Origin: Paenibacillus alba
Lineage (GTDB): Bacteria > Bacillota > Bacilli > Paenibacillales > NBRC-103111
Reading direction: 5' to 3'
DNA length: 64,000 nt
Assembly (NCBI RefSeq): GCF_013204855.1
Contig: NZ_JABMKZ010000006.1
Coordinates: 1 to 64,000 of the forward strand
Both the position numbers and the translations under genes were made by a program. The notes below the pieces were generated by a model. The model worked only from the letters and a program-made list of their open reading frames with translations. It was not told the origin of the DNA and ran no database searches. Shown here piece after piece: positions 1 through 10,270 of this stretch (position 1 is the first letter of the stretch; the number at the start of each line of letters is the position of its first letter).

Positions 1-27
1 AATAATCGATACCAATGGGGATTAAAA

Positions 28-60
28 AAGATGACCCCTGTGCAATACAGGAATCATCTT
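28..60 (-). terminator. Rho-independent terminator, minus strand
   Basis: Read on the minus strand, AAGATGA pairs with TCATCTT around an inner CCTGT/ACAGG stem, followed by a run of six T. It would end a transcript coming leftwards from the 91-210 remnant. The A-rich other side makes it partly bidirectional. Confidence 0.7.
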
Positions 61-90
61 TTGTTAGCTGCCTAGGTTAAATCGAGTTTT

Positions 91-210
91 TTAAAGTGTC
101 CTTGACAGAGGGTCCAGATCATTTGTCTCAGGCTCTTTTGTTTTATCCGTTTTGGGCTCGGCAACAACTTTCATGGATGATGCCAAGAGGAGTTCCCTTA
201 GGCCAGCCAC
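91..210 (-). pseudogene. Possible C-terminal remnant of a gene, family not recognised
   Basis: A minus-strand frame of 39 codons is open from a GTG at 210 to TAA at 91. It ends in a charged, Lys/Glu/Asp/Thr-rich tail typical of a protein C-terminus and is followed by a good minus-strand terminator at 28-60. There is no ribosome binding site before the GTG and an in-frame stop lies directly upstream, so this is more likely the end of a broken gene than a complete small gene. It may equally be chance. I see no family signature. Confidence 0.25.
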
Positions 211-257
211 CTAGTGTCCGAGCTCTGGGAACCCATCAAGCGATCAGTAGGGTTCGA

Positions 258-315
258 TGACCTTCGAAAACTTTCGAAGGCTGTGAAAGCCTGCGAAAGT
301 GCAGGCTTTTTCAAG
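258..315. repeat. Two adjacent hairpins at left end
   Basis: CCTTCGAAA pairs perfectly with TTTCGAAGG over a two-base loop (about 261-280). Directly after it, GAAAGCCTGC pairs with GCAGGCTTTTTC around the loop GAAAGT (about 286-313), which looks like a terminator. The second hairpin has the GCCTGC/GCAGGC core that recurs at 397-620 and 63050-63660. Confidence 0.6.
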
Positions 316-329
316 CGAAATCGTCTAAA

Positions 330-620
330 AAGTAGAAAAGCCTGCAATTATGCAGGTATTTTCTGCTTTTTCACCCTTTCATCCTAAATAGACCTCAAAA
401 GCCTGCACAATCGCAGGAATTTATGGATAAAGGCTGTCCCAGTATGAAAAAGCCTGCACAATCGCAGGAATTTATGGATAAAGGCTGTCCCAGTATGAAA
501 AAGCCTGCACAATCGCAGGAATTTATCGATAAGGCTGTACCAGCAAGTAAAAGCCTACACAATAACAGAGTTTTATTGGATAAAGGCGATCCCAACAAGA
601 TAAAGTTACACAATCGCACG
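330..620. repeat. Tandem GCCTGC hairpin repeat, about 51-bp period
   Basis: GCCTGCACAATCGCAGG occurs at 401, 452 and 503 (period 51), with decayed copies at 553 and near 604. The first three copies are nearly identical over the whole 51 bp, including the part between the hairpins. Each copy folds as CCTGC/GCAGG over a six-base loop. The same element family occurs near the right end of the window. ORFs reading through it on both strands are by-products of the repeat. Confidence 0.75.
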
Positions 621-691
621 TTTACTTTTACATAAAAGTCGCTTTCTTCCGCTGATGTTCGTATCTAGCAAAGTAGTTAACTGGAGCGTAA

Positions 692-720
692 GCTTAAATA
701 TGTAAAAAAGCCCCTACGTG
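692..720 (-). terminator. Possible minus-strand terminator-like hairpin
   Basis: Read on the minus strand, a GCCCT...AGGGGC stem is followed by six T. The stem is short and no gene that it would serve is visible, so the call is weak. The rest of 620-830 holds no feature I can support. Confidence 0.3.
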
Positions 721-829
721 AAGGGCGCCCTATACAGCAACCAGATGTCTGAAACGAAGGACTGTTTATCATTAGCCTAGCTGCTGGACAGGTAACTTAT
801 GAAGCTAGTTTAACTCCCTCGTTACCCGC

Positions 830-835
830 TATAAT
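830..835 (+). promoter_or_regulatory. Probable -10 box for the GNAT gene
   Basis: A perfect TATAAT lies 31 bp before the ATG at 867. No good -35 box is seen at 17 bp. Its position argues that translation starts at 867 rather than at the ATG at 836. Confidence 0.4.
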
Positions 836-866
836 GACAGTAATCCATATGGAAAAGAGGGATACC

Positions 867-1405
867 ATGTTCTTGAAAATTGACGAGGAGCTTACGCTGA
901 AAGTGCTTGAACAAGAGGATGCCCCAGCGTTGTTCGCACTAACGGATGGCTCGAGACACTATCTCAGAGAATGGCTGCCGTGGGTTGACGGGACTAAGCA
1001 GATAGAAAGTACCGAATCCTTCATCCAATTTTGCCAAAATCAACAAGCTTCCAATAATGGGTTTCAAACAGGCATTTGGTTTAACGGGGAAATCGCAGGA
1101 TGCATAGGGTATCATGCCATTGATTGGTCAAACCAAAAAACCAGTATAGGCTACTGGTTAGGCGAAAACTATCAAGGCAACGGCATAATGACCAAATCTT
1201 GCAAAACATTAGTGGAGTATGCTTTTAATGAACTAGATTTAAACAGGTGGAAATCAGATGTGGTGTTGGCAATTTGAAAAGTAAAGCGATTCCCGAGAAA
1301 TTAGGGTTTAGGCAAGAAGGCCATATCCGAGAAGCGGAGTGGTTATACGATCATTATATTGATCACCTTGTATATGGCCTGCTTCGTAGAGATTGGACGG
1401 GTTAA
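867..1405 (+). pseudogene. GNAT acetyltransferase (RimL/ribosomal protein-Ser type), frameshifted
   Basis: Family knowledge: RimL-like GNAT enzymes transfer acetyl from acetyl-CoA to N-terminal Ser/Ala or other amines. The first part runs in one frame from ATG 867 (ribosome binding site AAAAGAGG seven bases upstream) to TGA at 1277. It contains the family pattern GYWLGENYQGNGIMT. Just after the Leu-Asn-Arg near 1246 the expected continuation VEIRCGVGNLKSKAIPEKLG is found one base out of frame and runs to TAA at 1405, ending in YGLLRRDW. One deleted base near 1245-1250 explains the break. The reading frame lost there includes the C-terminal acetyl-CoA fold elements, so the product should be inactive unless the deletion is a sequencing error. 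The gene stands alone. Confidence 0.8.
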
Positions 1406-1445
1406 ATCCGTTCTCTCACCCATGTCCCTAATAGTCCGTTAATGC

Positions 1446-2126
1446 TTACCTGCCGCCTGGGATGAACTGCTTCAGCCAACCGCCGAAGCTCTGCGGGTTG
1501 CGGGTTTGGATGAGCACGACACCCTCGCCGCGGAATCGGCAGACGACGCCTTCGCCGCTCGTGAAGCTGGAGAGCCAGCCTTTGGCGGCTTTTTCGATTT
1601 TGTATTGTGTGTAGTCCGGCCAAGCGACGAGATGCCCGTTGTCAATGACAACTTCTTCCCCAGGCCCCAAGTTAATGGCATGAATGGCTCCATAAGAGGA
1701 GAGGAAGACGGTGCCTTTTCCACTAATTTCAACGATGAAGAAGCCTTCGCCGGACATGAACCCGCTCATGAGATTTTGCATTTTGGTATTGACCTGGATG
1801 CCGGAGGTGCCAGCAAGAAAGCCGTCTTTTTGTACTAAAAGCTTGTACGATCCATCAAGCTCGACCGCCTCAATATCGCCAATGACAGCAGGTGCCAGCA
1901 GGACCTCGCCGGGACCTCTGGAAGGCGTTAGTTCTTGGAAAAAGAATTTTTCCCCGCTCAGCATGCGGCCTAATCCACGCATAATCCCGCCATCCACTGT
2001 GCCCTTCAGTTCAACATTGGGCGACATGGATACCATGGCCCCTGCCTCCGCTTTAATATTCTCTCCCTGCTCGAGCTGTACTTTCAGCATCGGGAATGCG
2101 CCTTTATATAAAATTTCGTGTTTCAT
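1446..2126 (-). CDS. AIM24 / TIGR00266 family protein
   Basis: A 226-residue soluble protein of the AIM24 family, an all-beta fold related to tryptophan RNA-binding attenuator-like proteins. Recognisable family features are AEAGAMVSMSPNV near residue 30, glycine-rich GGIMRGLGRMLSGE near 48, and repeated Phe-Phe and GPGE turns. The biochemical role is not established in bacteria; the mitochondrial homologue supports inner-membrane organisation. I chose the ATG at 2126 because GGAGG lies seven bases upstream. A longer frame reaching 2192 would run into the MFS gene. It follows the MFS gene by 37 bp in the same direction, so the two are probably co-transcribed. Confidence 0.85.
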   Translation of the reverse strand: MKHEILYKGAFPMLKVQLEQGENIKAEAGAMVSMSPNVELKGTVDGGIMRGLGRMLSGEKFFFQELTPSRGPGEVLLAPAVIGDIEAVELDGSYKLLVQKDGFLAGTSGIQVNTKMQNLMSGFMSGEGFFIVEISGKGTVFLSSYGAIHAINLGPGEEVVIDNGHLVAWPDYTQYKIEKAAKGWLSSFTSGEGVVCRFRGEGVVLIQTRNPQSFGGWLKQFIPGGR

Positions 2127-2163
2127 TGTAATCCTCCATTTGTATTCAAATTTTTGCAAAACG

Positions 2164-3363
2164 TTATACGGTGTCTGGCTGTGATCGCCCATCTAAACTA
2201 GGGTTGTTATACACGAACAAAGCGCATAGCAATAAGATGCCCATCGTGACATAGAACACAGATAGGAAGCCGTAGGCTGCAGCAAGATGGCTGCCAACCA
2301 AGGGGCCAATGAGATTGCCCAGGAACAGTGAGGATGTGTTGAAGCCGTAGGCTGTTCCTTGAATTTGCGTAGGAGCCAGCTTCTTCACGAGCACGTTCAA
2401 CGAAGGAATCATGCCTCCAATGAATAGTCCAAGCAGAAATCTGCCCACGAGAAGCATGGTAATGCTGGTGGCAAAAGCTTGCGGGATAAAGGCAAGCGCC
2501 GCCATGGTTAAGGCGATCACCAATGTTTTGCGCTGGCCGATGCGGTCGCCGATTCTCCCTAAGGAGGGCGCGCCGAACAAATTGGCGATGCCTGTTATGG
2601 CGACGACTAACCCGGCAAGCAGCTCCAGATGGCTGCCTGTATAGAGGGTCTTCGCATAGACCGTCACAATTGGCTCGATGCTCATCATCCCAATCTGTGT
2701 GATCAGAGAAGCGGCAAAGACAGGGAGCAAGGGCCGGAACAGGCGCCATTCTGTGCGCTGTCGTTCTTTTTTCGGAGCGAGGGGCTTTCGCTCCTCGTGG
2801 ATAAAAATCATGACGATGAGGCTCGCGCAAAGCATCAGTCCTCCCGTGAAAAAGAACACATGGCTGTACCCAATGAAGCTGGCCAGTAAGCCCCCGACCA
2901 AGGGGCCAATAAGCGAACCCGCGATAGCGCCTGTTTGCAGTGTGCCAAGTGACTTGCCCGAATGCTCCGGCGGTGTAAGCGAAGCTTGCAACGATACGGC
3001 CATCGAGATGAAGCCGGAGAAGAAACCATTGAGCAGCCGAAGCGCGAGCAGCTGCCAAGGCTCCGTGACGATGCCCATAAGCGCTGTCACAACCGCCATC
3101 CCAATTCCGGCGCGAAGCAGCATGATTTTCCGGCCTCGCCGATCGGCAATTGCACCCCACAGCGGTTGGGTGAGGAACGAAGTAATGAATTGGGCCGCGA
3201 CAATCCAGCCTGTCCAACGGACGACTTCACCCACATCGTGCACGCCAAGCTGCCCGATATAGAGCGGAAGAAAGGGGAGTACCAGATTCATACCGCACAT
3301 AATAGAGAAGTTGGCCACCCAGAGTATCCCTAATGACTTTTTCCAATGTAAGGGTGTCGGCAT
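2164..3363 (-). CDS. MFS transporter, drug:H+ antiporter (DHA1) type
   Basis: A 399-residue membrane protein with about 12 hydrophobic segments in two halves. The loop motif GAIADRRGRKIM follows helix 2, a related GRIGDRIGQRKT follows helix 8, and the antiporter-type motif GAIAGSLIGPLVGG lies in helix 5. This pattern is typical of proton-driven exporters of drugs or small metabolites; the substrate cannot be read from sequence. The start at 3363 has AAGGAG at a good distance; a longer start at 3381 has no such site. The gene precedes the AIM24 gene and probably shares its transcript. Confidence 0.9.
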   Translation of the reverse strand: MPTPLHWKKSLGILWVANFSIMCGMNLVLPFLPLYIGQLGVHDVGEVVRWTGWIVAAQFITSFLTQPLWGAIADRRGRKIMLLRAGIGMAVVTALMGIVTEPWQLLALRLLNGFFSGFISMAVSLQASLTPPEHSGKSLGTLQTGAIAGSLIGPLVGGLLASFIGYSHVFFFTGGLMLCASLIVMIFIHEERKPLAPKKERQRTEWRLFRPLLPVFAASLITQIGMMSIEPIVTVYAKTLYTGSHLELLAGLVVAITGIANLFGAPSLGRIGDRIGQRKTLVIALTMAALAFIPQAFATSITMLLVGRFLLGLFIGGMIPSLNVLVKKLAPTQIQGTAYGFNTSSLFLGNLIGPLVGSHLAAAYGFLSVFYVTMGILLLCALFVYNNPSLDGRSQPDTV

Positions 3364-3439
3364 GCTAGGGCTCCTTATCATTTTTTTTCCAGTATATCAT
3401 ATTTCGTTAGATGTCCATTTGGATCCCAGTGAAAAGTAA

Positions 3440-3482
3440 AAAAGCCATCCCCGAAACGGCAAGGGCCGCTGAGGATAGCTGC
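3440..3482 (-). terminator. Terminator after the small membrane protein gene
   Basis: On the minus strand AGCTATCC pairs with GGGATGGCT around an inner CGGC/GCCG stem and is followed by TTTTTT. It lies directly behind the stop at 3498. Confidence 0.7.
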
Positions 3483-3497
3483 ATGGCTATGGAGTTT

Positions 3498-3737
3498 TTA
3501 TTTAATGGAGGACATCACAGCACCGAAGAAGATGACAACGAAAATGATGTAGAGCACGATCCCGATTACCGCCCAGATTAAACTGGCCTTGGCATAATTG
3601 GCCTTTGTAGGGTTCACTCCACCACCGAAGGCCCATACGAATAACATGACAATATTCACAATTGGAATCGCGAGCAGCAGGATCGTAATCATCCAGTCCT
3701 TCACGCTTAGGACAGATGCGGTTTGTTGTTCTTCCAT
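3498..3737 (-). CDS. Small two-helix membrane protein
   Basis: A 79-residue protein with two hydrophobic segments (about residues 14-35 and 50-72) separated by a short polar loop containing NPTKANYAKA. It resembles small membrane proteins commonly annotated as hypothetical in Bacillales, and I can assign no function. The start is supported by AGAGGGAG eleven bases upstream. It has its own terminator at 3440-3482 and is monocistronic. Confidence 0.75.
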   Translation of the reverse strand: MEEQQTASVLSVKDWMITILLLAIPIVNIVMLFVWAFGGGVNPTKANYAKASLIWAVIGIVLYIIFVVIFFGAVMSSIK

Positions 3738-3824
3738 TCAAGCTCAACTCCCTCTCACGTCATATATGTTAACTGTATTTCGCAGTTATCCCATATATGC
3801 CTTTGAAATGGGTCTTTGGCTTGG

Positions 3825-4697
3825 TTAAGAAAATCGCTGCCTGTACTTGCGGGGAGAAATGCCTTCGATACGGGTGAAGCATGTGGCGAAATAGGCAGGC
3901 TGCTCGAAACCGACCTGCTCTCCTACATGAGCCACAGGAAGATCCGTTTGCAGCAGCAGCAGCTTCGCTTGCTGGATGCGCAGACGCAGCTGATATTCCG
4001 TGGGAGAGCAGCCGTACTCTTTTTGCATGCAGCGGGCGATATAGACGGGGTGAAAATTAACATGATCGCCAAGCTCTTTGGCAGAAACAGCTTCTCTATA
4101 ATGCTGCCTTAAATAGGAGGCTGCTTTCTCCGCGCAGGCTGTGGCAGGAGACGGATGCTCACTGTCATTGGAAGCGGCAAGCTGACGCAGCAGCTCATGA
4201 AAAAGCTGCTGCTGAGCAAAACGAACACTGCTCACATGCGCCCGCGGCTGCAATTGATGAAGCTGCTCGAACAGATCATAGGTTTTCTCCGGCTGCAGCA
4301 GGGTCGTGAATTGCGGGATTCGAATCGTAAATGGCTGGGCAGCAAACGGCTCCACAAAAACAGGCGAGGGATCTTCGAGCGGTATGGGAGCTATCGCGTT
4401 ATCGACCATACTCCACGGACCTCCAACATGGAAATGCATCCAGTAGGTGCCCGTCAGCTCAGCGCAAGATTGGGTAGCGAAATGATACCGATCCGGCCTT
4501 AGGATAACGGCTTGCCCAGGTGCGACCTCGAATCGGGCATCCTCTTCGCCAATATAGAAGCAGCCATAGGTTGTAATTAACAAGTCGAATACTTGAATAT
4601 TGTTTCTGCTTGGATGGTGGCCGCCCTTCGGCAGCGTGCTGAAACCACTTGTAATATAGTGCGGAAGTGGAGGGACAGTCATTTCGATCAAAGCCAT
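3825..4697 (-). CDS. AraC family transcriptional regulator
   Basis: A 290-residue regulator. The N-terminal half is a cupin-like sensor domain (EVAPGQAVILRPDRYHFA near residue 60-80), which in this family binds sugars or other small ligands. The C-terminal 100 residues carry the two AraC helix-turn-helix units, with VNFHPVYIARCMQKEYG and the conserved VGFEQPAYFATCF followed by GISPRKYR. The ATG at 4697 has AGGTG six bases upstream; a GTG at 4706 is a weaker choice. It is divergent from the MATE gene across 158 bp, so it may control that exporter. Confidence 0.9.
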   Translation of the reverse strand: MALIEMTVPPLPHYITSGFSTLPKGGHHPSRNNIQVFDLLITTYGCFYIGEEDARFEVAPGQAVILRPDRYHFATQSCAELTGTYWMHFHVGGPWSMVDNAIAPIPLEDPSPVFVEPFAAQPFTIRIPQFTTLLQPEKTYDLFEQLHQLQPRAHVSSVRFAQQQLFHELLRQLAASNDSEHPSPATACAEKAASYLRQHYREAVSAKELGDHVNFHPVYIARCMQKEYGCSPTEYQLRLRIQQAKLLLLQTDLPVAHVGEQVGFEQPAYFATCFTRIEGISPRKYRQRFS

Positions 4698-4855
4698 CAG
4701 GATCACCTTTGCATGCCTTTAAATTGGAAGTTGGAATTTTGAAAGTTTAAGTTGCATTAGTAATACATGAGGTCAACTATAGCATCTATAATTTGAGCAG
4801 ACAACAAAGTTTCATTTTCATAAAAAGAGAGACAGGTATCGGATGGTGGTTAATC

Positions 4856-6253
4856 ATGCAAACAGAGAAAAGTAAATTTACTTTATGGCTATTGGCTTGG
4901 CCGATTTTCGTTGAATTGCTTTTGCAGCTGCTTTTAGGCGTGGTGGATACGTTAATGGTAAGCCGTGTATCGGATGATGCAGTTGCGGTGGTTGGACTAG
5001 CGAATCAAGTGTTTCAAGCGATGATGATTTTATTTATGACCGTAGCCAGCGGCGCAGGGATATTGATTGCACAGAAATTAGGCGCTAAGCAAAACGAAGA
5101 AGCACGTACAGTTGCCATCATGGCAATTACCGTCAGTGGGCTGATAGGAATCGTACTCAGTGTCGTGCTGTACAAAGAGGCCCTACCATTGGCAAGATTG
5201 TTTCAATTGGAAGATAGGCTGCTTCCTTTGGCACAGACATACATATCCATTGTCGGAAGCGGGATGGTTTTAACGGCTTTGACAGCAGCATTAAGCACCG
5301 TGATTCGCAACACAGGCAACACCAAAGGACCCATGATTACAGCGATTGGCATGAATATCATACACATTCTGTTTAACTATGGATTTATTTATGGCGCATT
5401 CGGATTCCCTCAATTAGGCTTGACGGGTGTCGCCATTTCGACCTTGGTGAGCCGCTTGCTGGCGACCTGCTTGCTGTTATTTATGTTCATCTCCGCTTTC
5501 GAGCGAAGAATGACGTGGCAGGACCTGATTTTATTTAATCGGAAGCTGTTTGGGGCTATTTTAAAAATCGGATGGCCTATGGGGGTCAACATGTCCTCTT
5601 GGGTGCTGTCGCAGCTTACCATATACACGGTTTTGGCTACGATGGGGGCAAGGGAGCTGGCAGCAAGAACGTACTTGAATACACTTGAATCCATCTGCTT
5701 CATGCTCGGCTACTCCATTGCTCTGGCTGTGCAAATTCAGATTGCTCATCTGTATGGCGGAGGCCGAATGAAAGAAGCTTATCGCAGCGGCTACCGAGGC
5801 ACTTGGATTGGTTTGGGGTTGGTTTGTTTTAACAGCCTGATTCTCTTTTTCACGTTCAAAAGCTTTCTCAGCTTCTTTACCTCTGACGTCGACATCCTGA
5901 AGCTTGGTTTTTCGTGCTTGGGACTGGCGCTTGTTCTGCAACCAGGAAAAATGATCAACATGGGATTCGGCAATGCTCTGAGCGCGATAGGCGATACGCG
6001 ATTTAATATGGTCATTTCGCTAATTTCCATGTGGGGCGTGGCCGCGGGGCTTTCCTATTACTTAGGATTGCATAGAGGCTGGGGACTTACAGGCATCTAT
6101 GTGGCGATGATTTGCGATGAATACTTGCGCGGCTTGCTGGTCGTCATTCGTTGGCGGCAGATGAAATATCTGCGGCGAGCAGAGGCTAATGCCGCCAACT
6201 TAAAAACCGGCGCATCCGTTATGGAGTCTGCAGGTACTAGCTTGCATGCGTAG
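4856..6253 (+). CDS. MATE family multidrug efflux transporter
   Basis: A 465-residue integral membrane protein with about 12 helices. Family marks are WPIFVELLLQLLLGVVDTLM near the N-terminus, GLANQVFQAMM in helix 2, and the second-half repeat beginning IGWPMGVNMSSWVLSQL. MATE proteins export cationic drugs and metabolites using Na+ or H+ gradients. I chose ATG 4856, with GGTGG upstream, because the longer frame starts with TTG inside the promoter region and adds a hydrophilic leader unlike the family. A TATAAT at 4787-4792 is a plausible -10 box. The neighbouring AraC regulator is divergent. The C-terminus is hydrophilic and ends just before a repeat array. Confidence 0.9.
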   Translation: MQTEKSKFTLWLLAWPIFVELLLQLLLGVVDTLMVSRVSDDAVAVVGLANQVFQAMMILFMTVASGAGILIAQKLGAKQNEEARTVAIMAITVSGLIGIVLSVVLYKEALPLARLFQLEDRLLPLAQTYISIVGSGMVLTALTAALSTVIRNTGNTKGPMITAIGMNIIHILFNYGFIYGAFGFPQLGLTGVAISTLVSRLLATCLLLFMFISAFERRMTWQDLILFNRKLFGAILKIGWPMGVNMSSWVLSQLTIYTVLATMGARELAARTYLNTLESICFMLGYSIALAVQIQIAHLYGGGRMKEAYRSGYRGTWIGLGLVCFNSLILFFTFKSFLSFFTSDVDILKLGFSCLGLALVLQPGKMINMGFGNALSAIGDTRFNMVISLISMWGVAAGLSYYLGLHRGWGLTGIYVAMICDEYLRGLLVVIRWRQMKYLRRAEANAANLKTGASVMESAGTSLHA

Positions 6254-6278
6254 GGGAGGGGAAGGGATATGATTCAAA

Positions 6279-6870
6279 GCCTGAGCCTGTCGACAAGGCA
6301 GTCTTAGGAAAGAAAAGCAGCAAGCTGGGGGCTGAGCTTGCGAAAAAAGCAGTCTCAGCAGAAAAAAGCAGCAAATCTGCCGCTGAGCCTGCCAAAAAGG
6401 CAGTCTCAACCCCGTCGTGAGCGGGTGTCTCGGGAAAAAGCACCTGAGCCTGTCGAAAAGGCAGTCTCAGCAGAGAAAAGCAGCAAATCTGCCGCTGAGC
6501 CTGCCAAAAAGGCAGTCTCAACCCCGTCGTGAGCGGGTGTCCTGAGAAAAAGCACCTGAGCCTGCCGAAAAGGCAGTCTCAACCCCGTCGTGAGCGGGTT
6601 TCCCGAGAAAAAGCACCTGAGCCTGCCGAAAAGGCAGTCTCAGCAGAGAAAAGCAGCAAGCTGGTGGTTGAGCCAGCGAAAAAAGCAGTCTCAACCCCGC
6701 CGAGAGCGGGTGCTCCAAGAAAAAGCACCTGAGCCTGCCGAAATGGCAGTCTCAGCAGAGAAAAGCAACATATTGGTGGCTGAGCCAGCCAAAAAGGCAG
6801 TCTCAACCCCGCCGTGAGCGGGTGCTCCAAGAAAAAGCACCTGAGCCTGCCGAAATGGCAGTCTCAGCCG
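6279..6870. repeat. Mosaic array of about 11 TGAGCCTGCC hairpins
   Basis: About eleven copies of a 25-bp imperfect palindrome, best form TGAGCCTGCC-GAAAA-GGCAGTCTCA, lie 50-62 bp apart from 6279 to 6865. Two spacer types alternate irregularly: an AG-rich one (with AGAAAAGCAGCAA) and one containing a second small hairpin (CCCCG/CGGG). Copies differ by paired changes in the stem as well as single changes. Overlapping ORFs exist on both strands because the period keeps several frames open. I see no protein-coding signal, start site or ribosome binding site. Confidence 0.8.
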
Positions 6871-6926
6871 CCAAAATAGCTCCCCTAAATCAAACATCGG
6901 TGCCCTCCCCAAAAGAGGCGCCTCAA

Positions 6927-6952
6927 CAACAAAACCCAGCCATCGGCTGGGT
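6927..6952 (-). terminator. Terminator after the ArsR-like gene
   Basis: ACCCAGCC pairs perfectly with GGCTGGGT over a three-base loop. The minus strand continues with TTTTGTTGTTG, so it serves the minus-strand gene ending at 7043. The plus strand side is weaker. Confidence 0.75.
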
Positions 6953-7042
6953 CTCGTTTATTTGTCTCGCTGCTGCGCACACTCCCACGCACTCGAATGT
7001 TTTCGCCGCATGTCGCAGTCTCCTGCCCAACTCCAACCCGCC

Positions 7043-7951
7043 CTACCTGCGGTAGGTGCGGAAAATAATATCCCGGTCATAGTTGCCGAAGCCTTCACCG
7101 TACAAGGTCAAGCCGCCGACATTTGCCGCGGTGTCCGGCACTTCCAAGCGCAGTGTCCACTCATTGCGGGACATGCGGATATCCTGGATCGTGACAGCGG
7201 ACAGCTGCTGTCCATCAAGAAACGTGCCCTGCTCCGTGATCCGGATAACCTTCAACCAGCCATATTGGTTAACGGAATCCGACCACCAGGCAGGAGTCAG
7301 CTTGCCGCGGCCTTGTCCCGAATCGCCGGGACTTGTCCAGAAGCCGAGCAGCGTATCATTCACATAGAAGTGAATATCCGACGGCCAATTCTCGGCAATG
7401 CCGGGCGCTTCCGATCCGAGCTCCAGAGAGATCTCGATTTCCTCTAATTGCTGCCCAGGCAGTACATAATTGGGAATGCGATACTCCACGAAGCCGCTGC
7501 CGAACCAGAGAATCTTGGCATACATGCGCTCAGGCTCGAAGAAAAAACGCGGGTCATCATATTGGCCAATGACATGATCGGCCGTCGCTAATCCGCAAGT
7601 AGGCTGAATATCGAAACGGGTATAGTGTCCGATGGGAATGGATACTTCATCAAAAGCCCGCTGCTGCTCATTGAACTGAGGCAGCTTAATCTCAATGCTG
7701 GATACGGCCAAAGTGCATATTTTATGTGTGCCGCCTTGCTTGCGAATAAGTGCGGTGTGAATGAGGCCGCCGGTTTCCAGCTTCTTCACATGCATCGTTA
7801 CAATGGCACTGCTTAAGCCCAGCGTTTGCGCTAACTCTTTCACATTCATTTCTTTCTCAGCAAGCAGCTCCAATATGTTAAGCCGCACATCGCTGGCTAA
7901 TGCTTCATAAAGCGGAAGCCATTTGCGGTCGGTTGTCGTGTGAATCATCAT
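7043..7951 (-). CDS. ArsR-like winged-helix regulator with large C-terminal domain
   Basis: A 302-residue protein. Residues 10-80 form an ArsR-type winged helix: ALASDVRLNILELLAEKEMN, then the recognition helix LGLSSAIVTMHVKKLETGGL. The remaining 220 residues are beta-rich, with many Trp, Tyr and Gly, unlike the short metal-sensing ArsR proteins; they may form a carbohydrate-binding domain that senses a sugar. It is divergent from the GH51 gene, and AT-rich inverted repeats lie in the shared promoter region. My inference is that it represses or activates the arabinofuranosidase in response to arabinose-containing material. The start has AGGAG six bases upstream of ATGATG. Confidence 0.85.
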   Translation of the reverse strand: MMIHTTTDRKWLPLYEALASDVRLNILELLAEKEMNVKELAQTLGLSSAIVTMHVKKLETGGLIHTALIRKQGGTHKICTLAVSSIEIKLPQFNEQQRAFDEVSIPIGHYTRFDIQPTCGLATADHVIGQYDDPRFFFEPERMYAKILWFGSGFVEYRIPNYVLPGQQLEEIEISLELGSEAPGIAENWPSDIHFYVNDTLLGFWTSPGDSGQGRGKLTPAWWSDSVNQYGWLKVIRITEQGTFLDGQQLSAVTIQDIRMSRNEWTLRLEVPDTAANVGGLTLYGEGFGNYDRDIIFRTYRR

Positions 7952-7980
7952 AGCAAGCTCCTCATACCTAAGATAGGACT

Positions 7981-9633
<1,653 letters not shown>

Positions 9634-9712
9634 AAGGCAACACAGGGCCCAGAGGCCTGAGTAGATGTTTTATCAATGTTTTGGGGTAAGCGAAAGCTTA
9701 TCCCTATTTTAT

Positions 9713-10062
9713 TTCAGCCCTAAAATAGGCCGCAAAGCTGGAAATGACCTCCGTAAGGCTGAAAAACAGACTACCGAAGAAGAACGGTGCAGATTCTCCG
9801 CGAATGGAGACTGAAAGGCCGAAATTCAGCCCTAAAGTGAGCGCAAAGCTAGAAATGACCTCCGTAAGGCTGAAAAACAGACTTACAGAAGGAGAAAGGC
9901 ACGAATTCTCCGCGAATGGAGACTGAAAGGCCAAAATTCAGCCCTAAAGTGAGCACAAAACTGGAAATGACCTCCGTAAGGCTGAAAAACAGACTTACAG
10001 AAGGAGAAAGGCACGAATTCTCCGCGAATGGAAGCTGAAAGGCTGAAATTCAGCCCTAACGA
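9713..10062. repeat. 112-bp tandem repeat, three copies
   Basis: TTCAGCCCTAA recurs at 9713, 9825, 9937 and 10049, exactly 112 bp apart, giving three full units and a partial fourth. Each unit holds AAATGACCTCCGTAAGGCTG, then AAACAGAC, then TTCTCCGCGAATGGAGA, which is a small palindrome (TCTCC/GGAGA). Units two and three are nearly identical; the first is more diverged. Short ORFs in it are periodic by-products. The flanks 9634-9712 and 10063-10270 hold nothing I can name apart from a possible TATGAT -10 box near 10232. Confidence 0.85.
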
Positions 10063-10270
10063 GGCAAGATGTGCGAGATGATCATCATAAGGATTTTCCA
10101 ATCGAAAGAACCTATAAATAGCTCGGTAAAGCAGCATAATAACGATAGTCAAACATAATATCGAAAGCCCGTAACAGTAGTTAGCAGTAGTTAAAAAAGG
10201 GGATTTCTTTATTTTTCAATCTGCGCTCTGGTATGATGAGAGAAATACGCGATTGAGGAGTTTCTTGCAC

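Noticed and set aside
190-260. Possible structured RNA near the left end, suggested by GTTCCC/GGGAAC and GAACCC/GGGTTC pairings
   Set aside because: The stems are short, mutually exclusive in part, and I could match them to no RNA family from the sequence alone.
397-620. Regular repeats that could suggest a CRISPR array
   Set aside because: The sequence between the hairpins is as conserved as the hairpins, the copy number is about four, and no cas gene is near. The same holds for 63533-63650.
2207-3217. 336-codon minus-strand frame overlapping the MFS gene
   Set aside because: It lies fully inside the MFS gene in another frame, with Arg/His/Cys-rich composition typical of a shadow frame.
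6237-6912. Several overlapping small open frames on both strands
   Set aside because: They arise from the hairpin repeat, have no start signals and encode the same low-complexity pattern in every frame.
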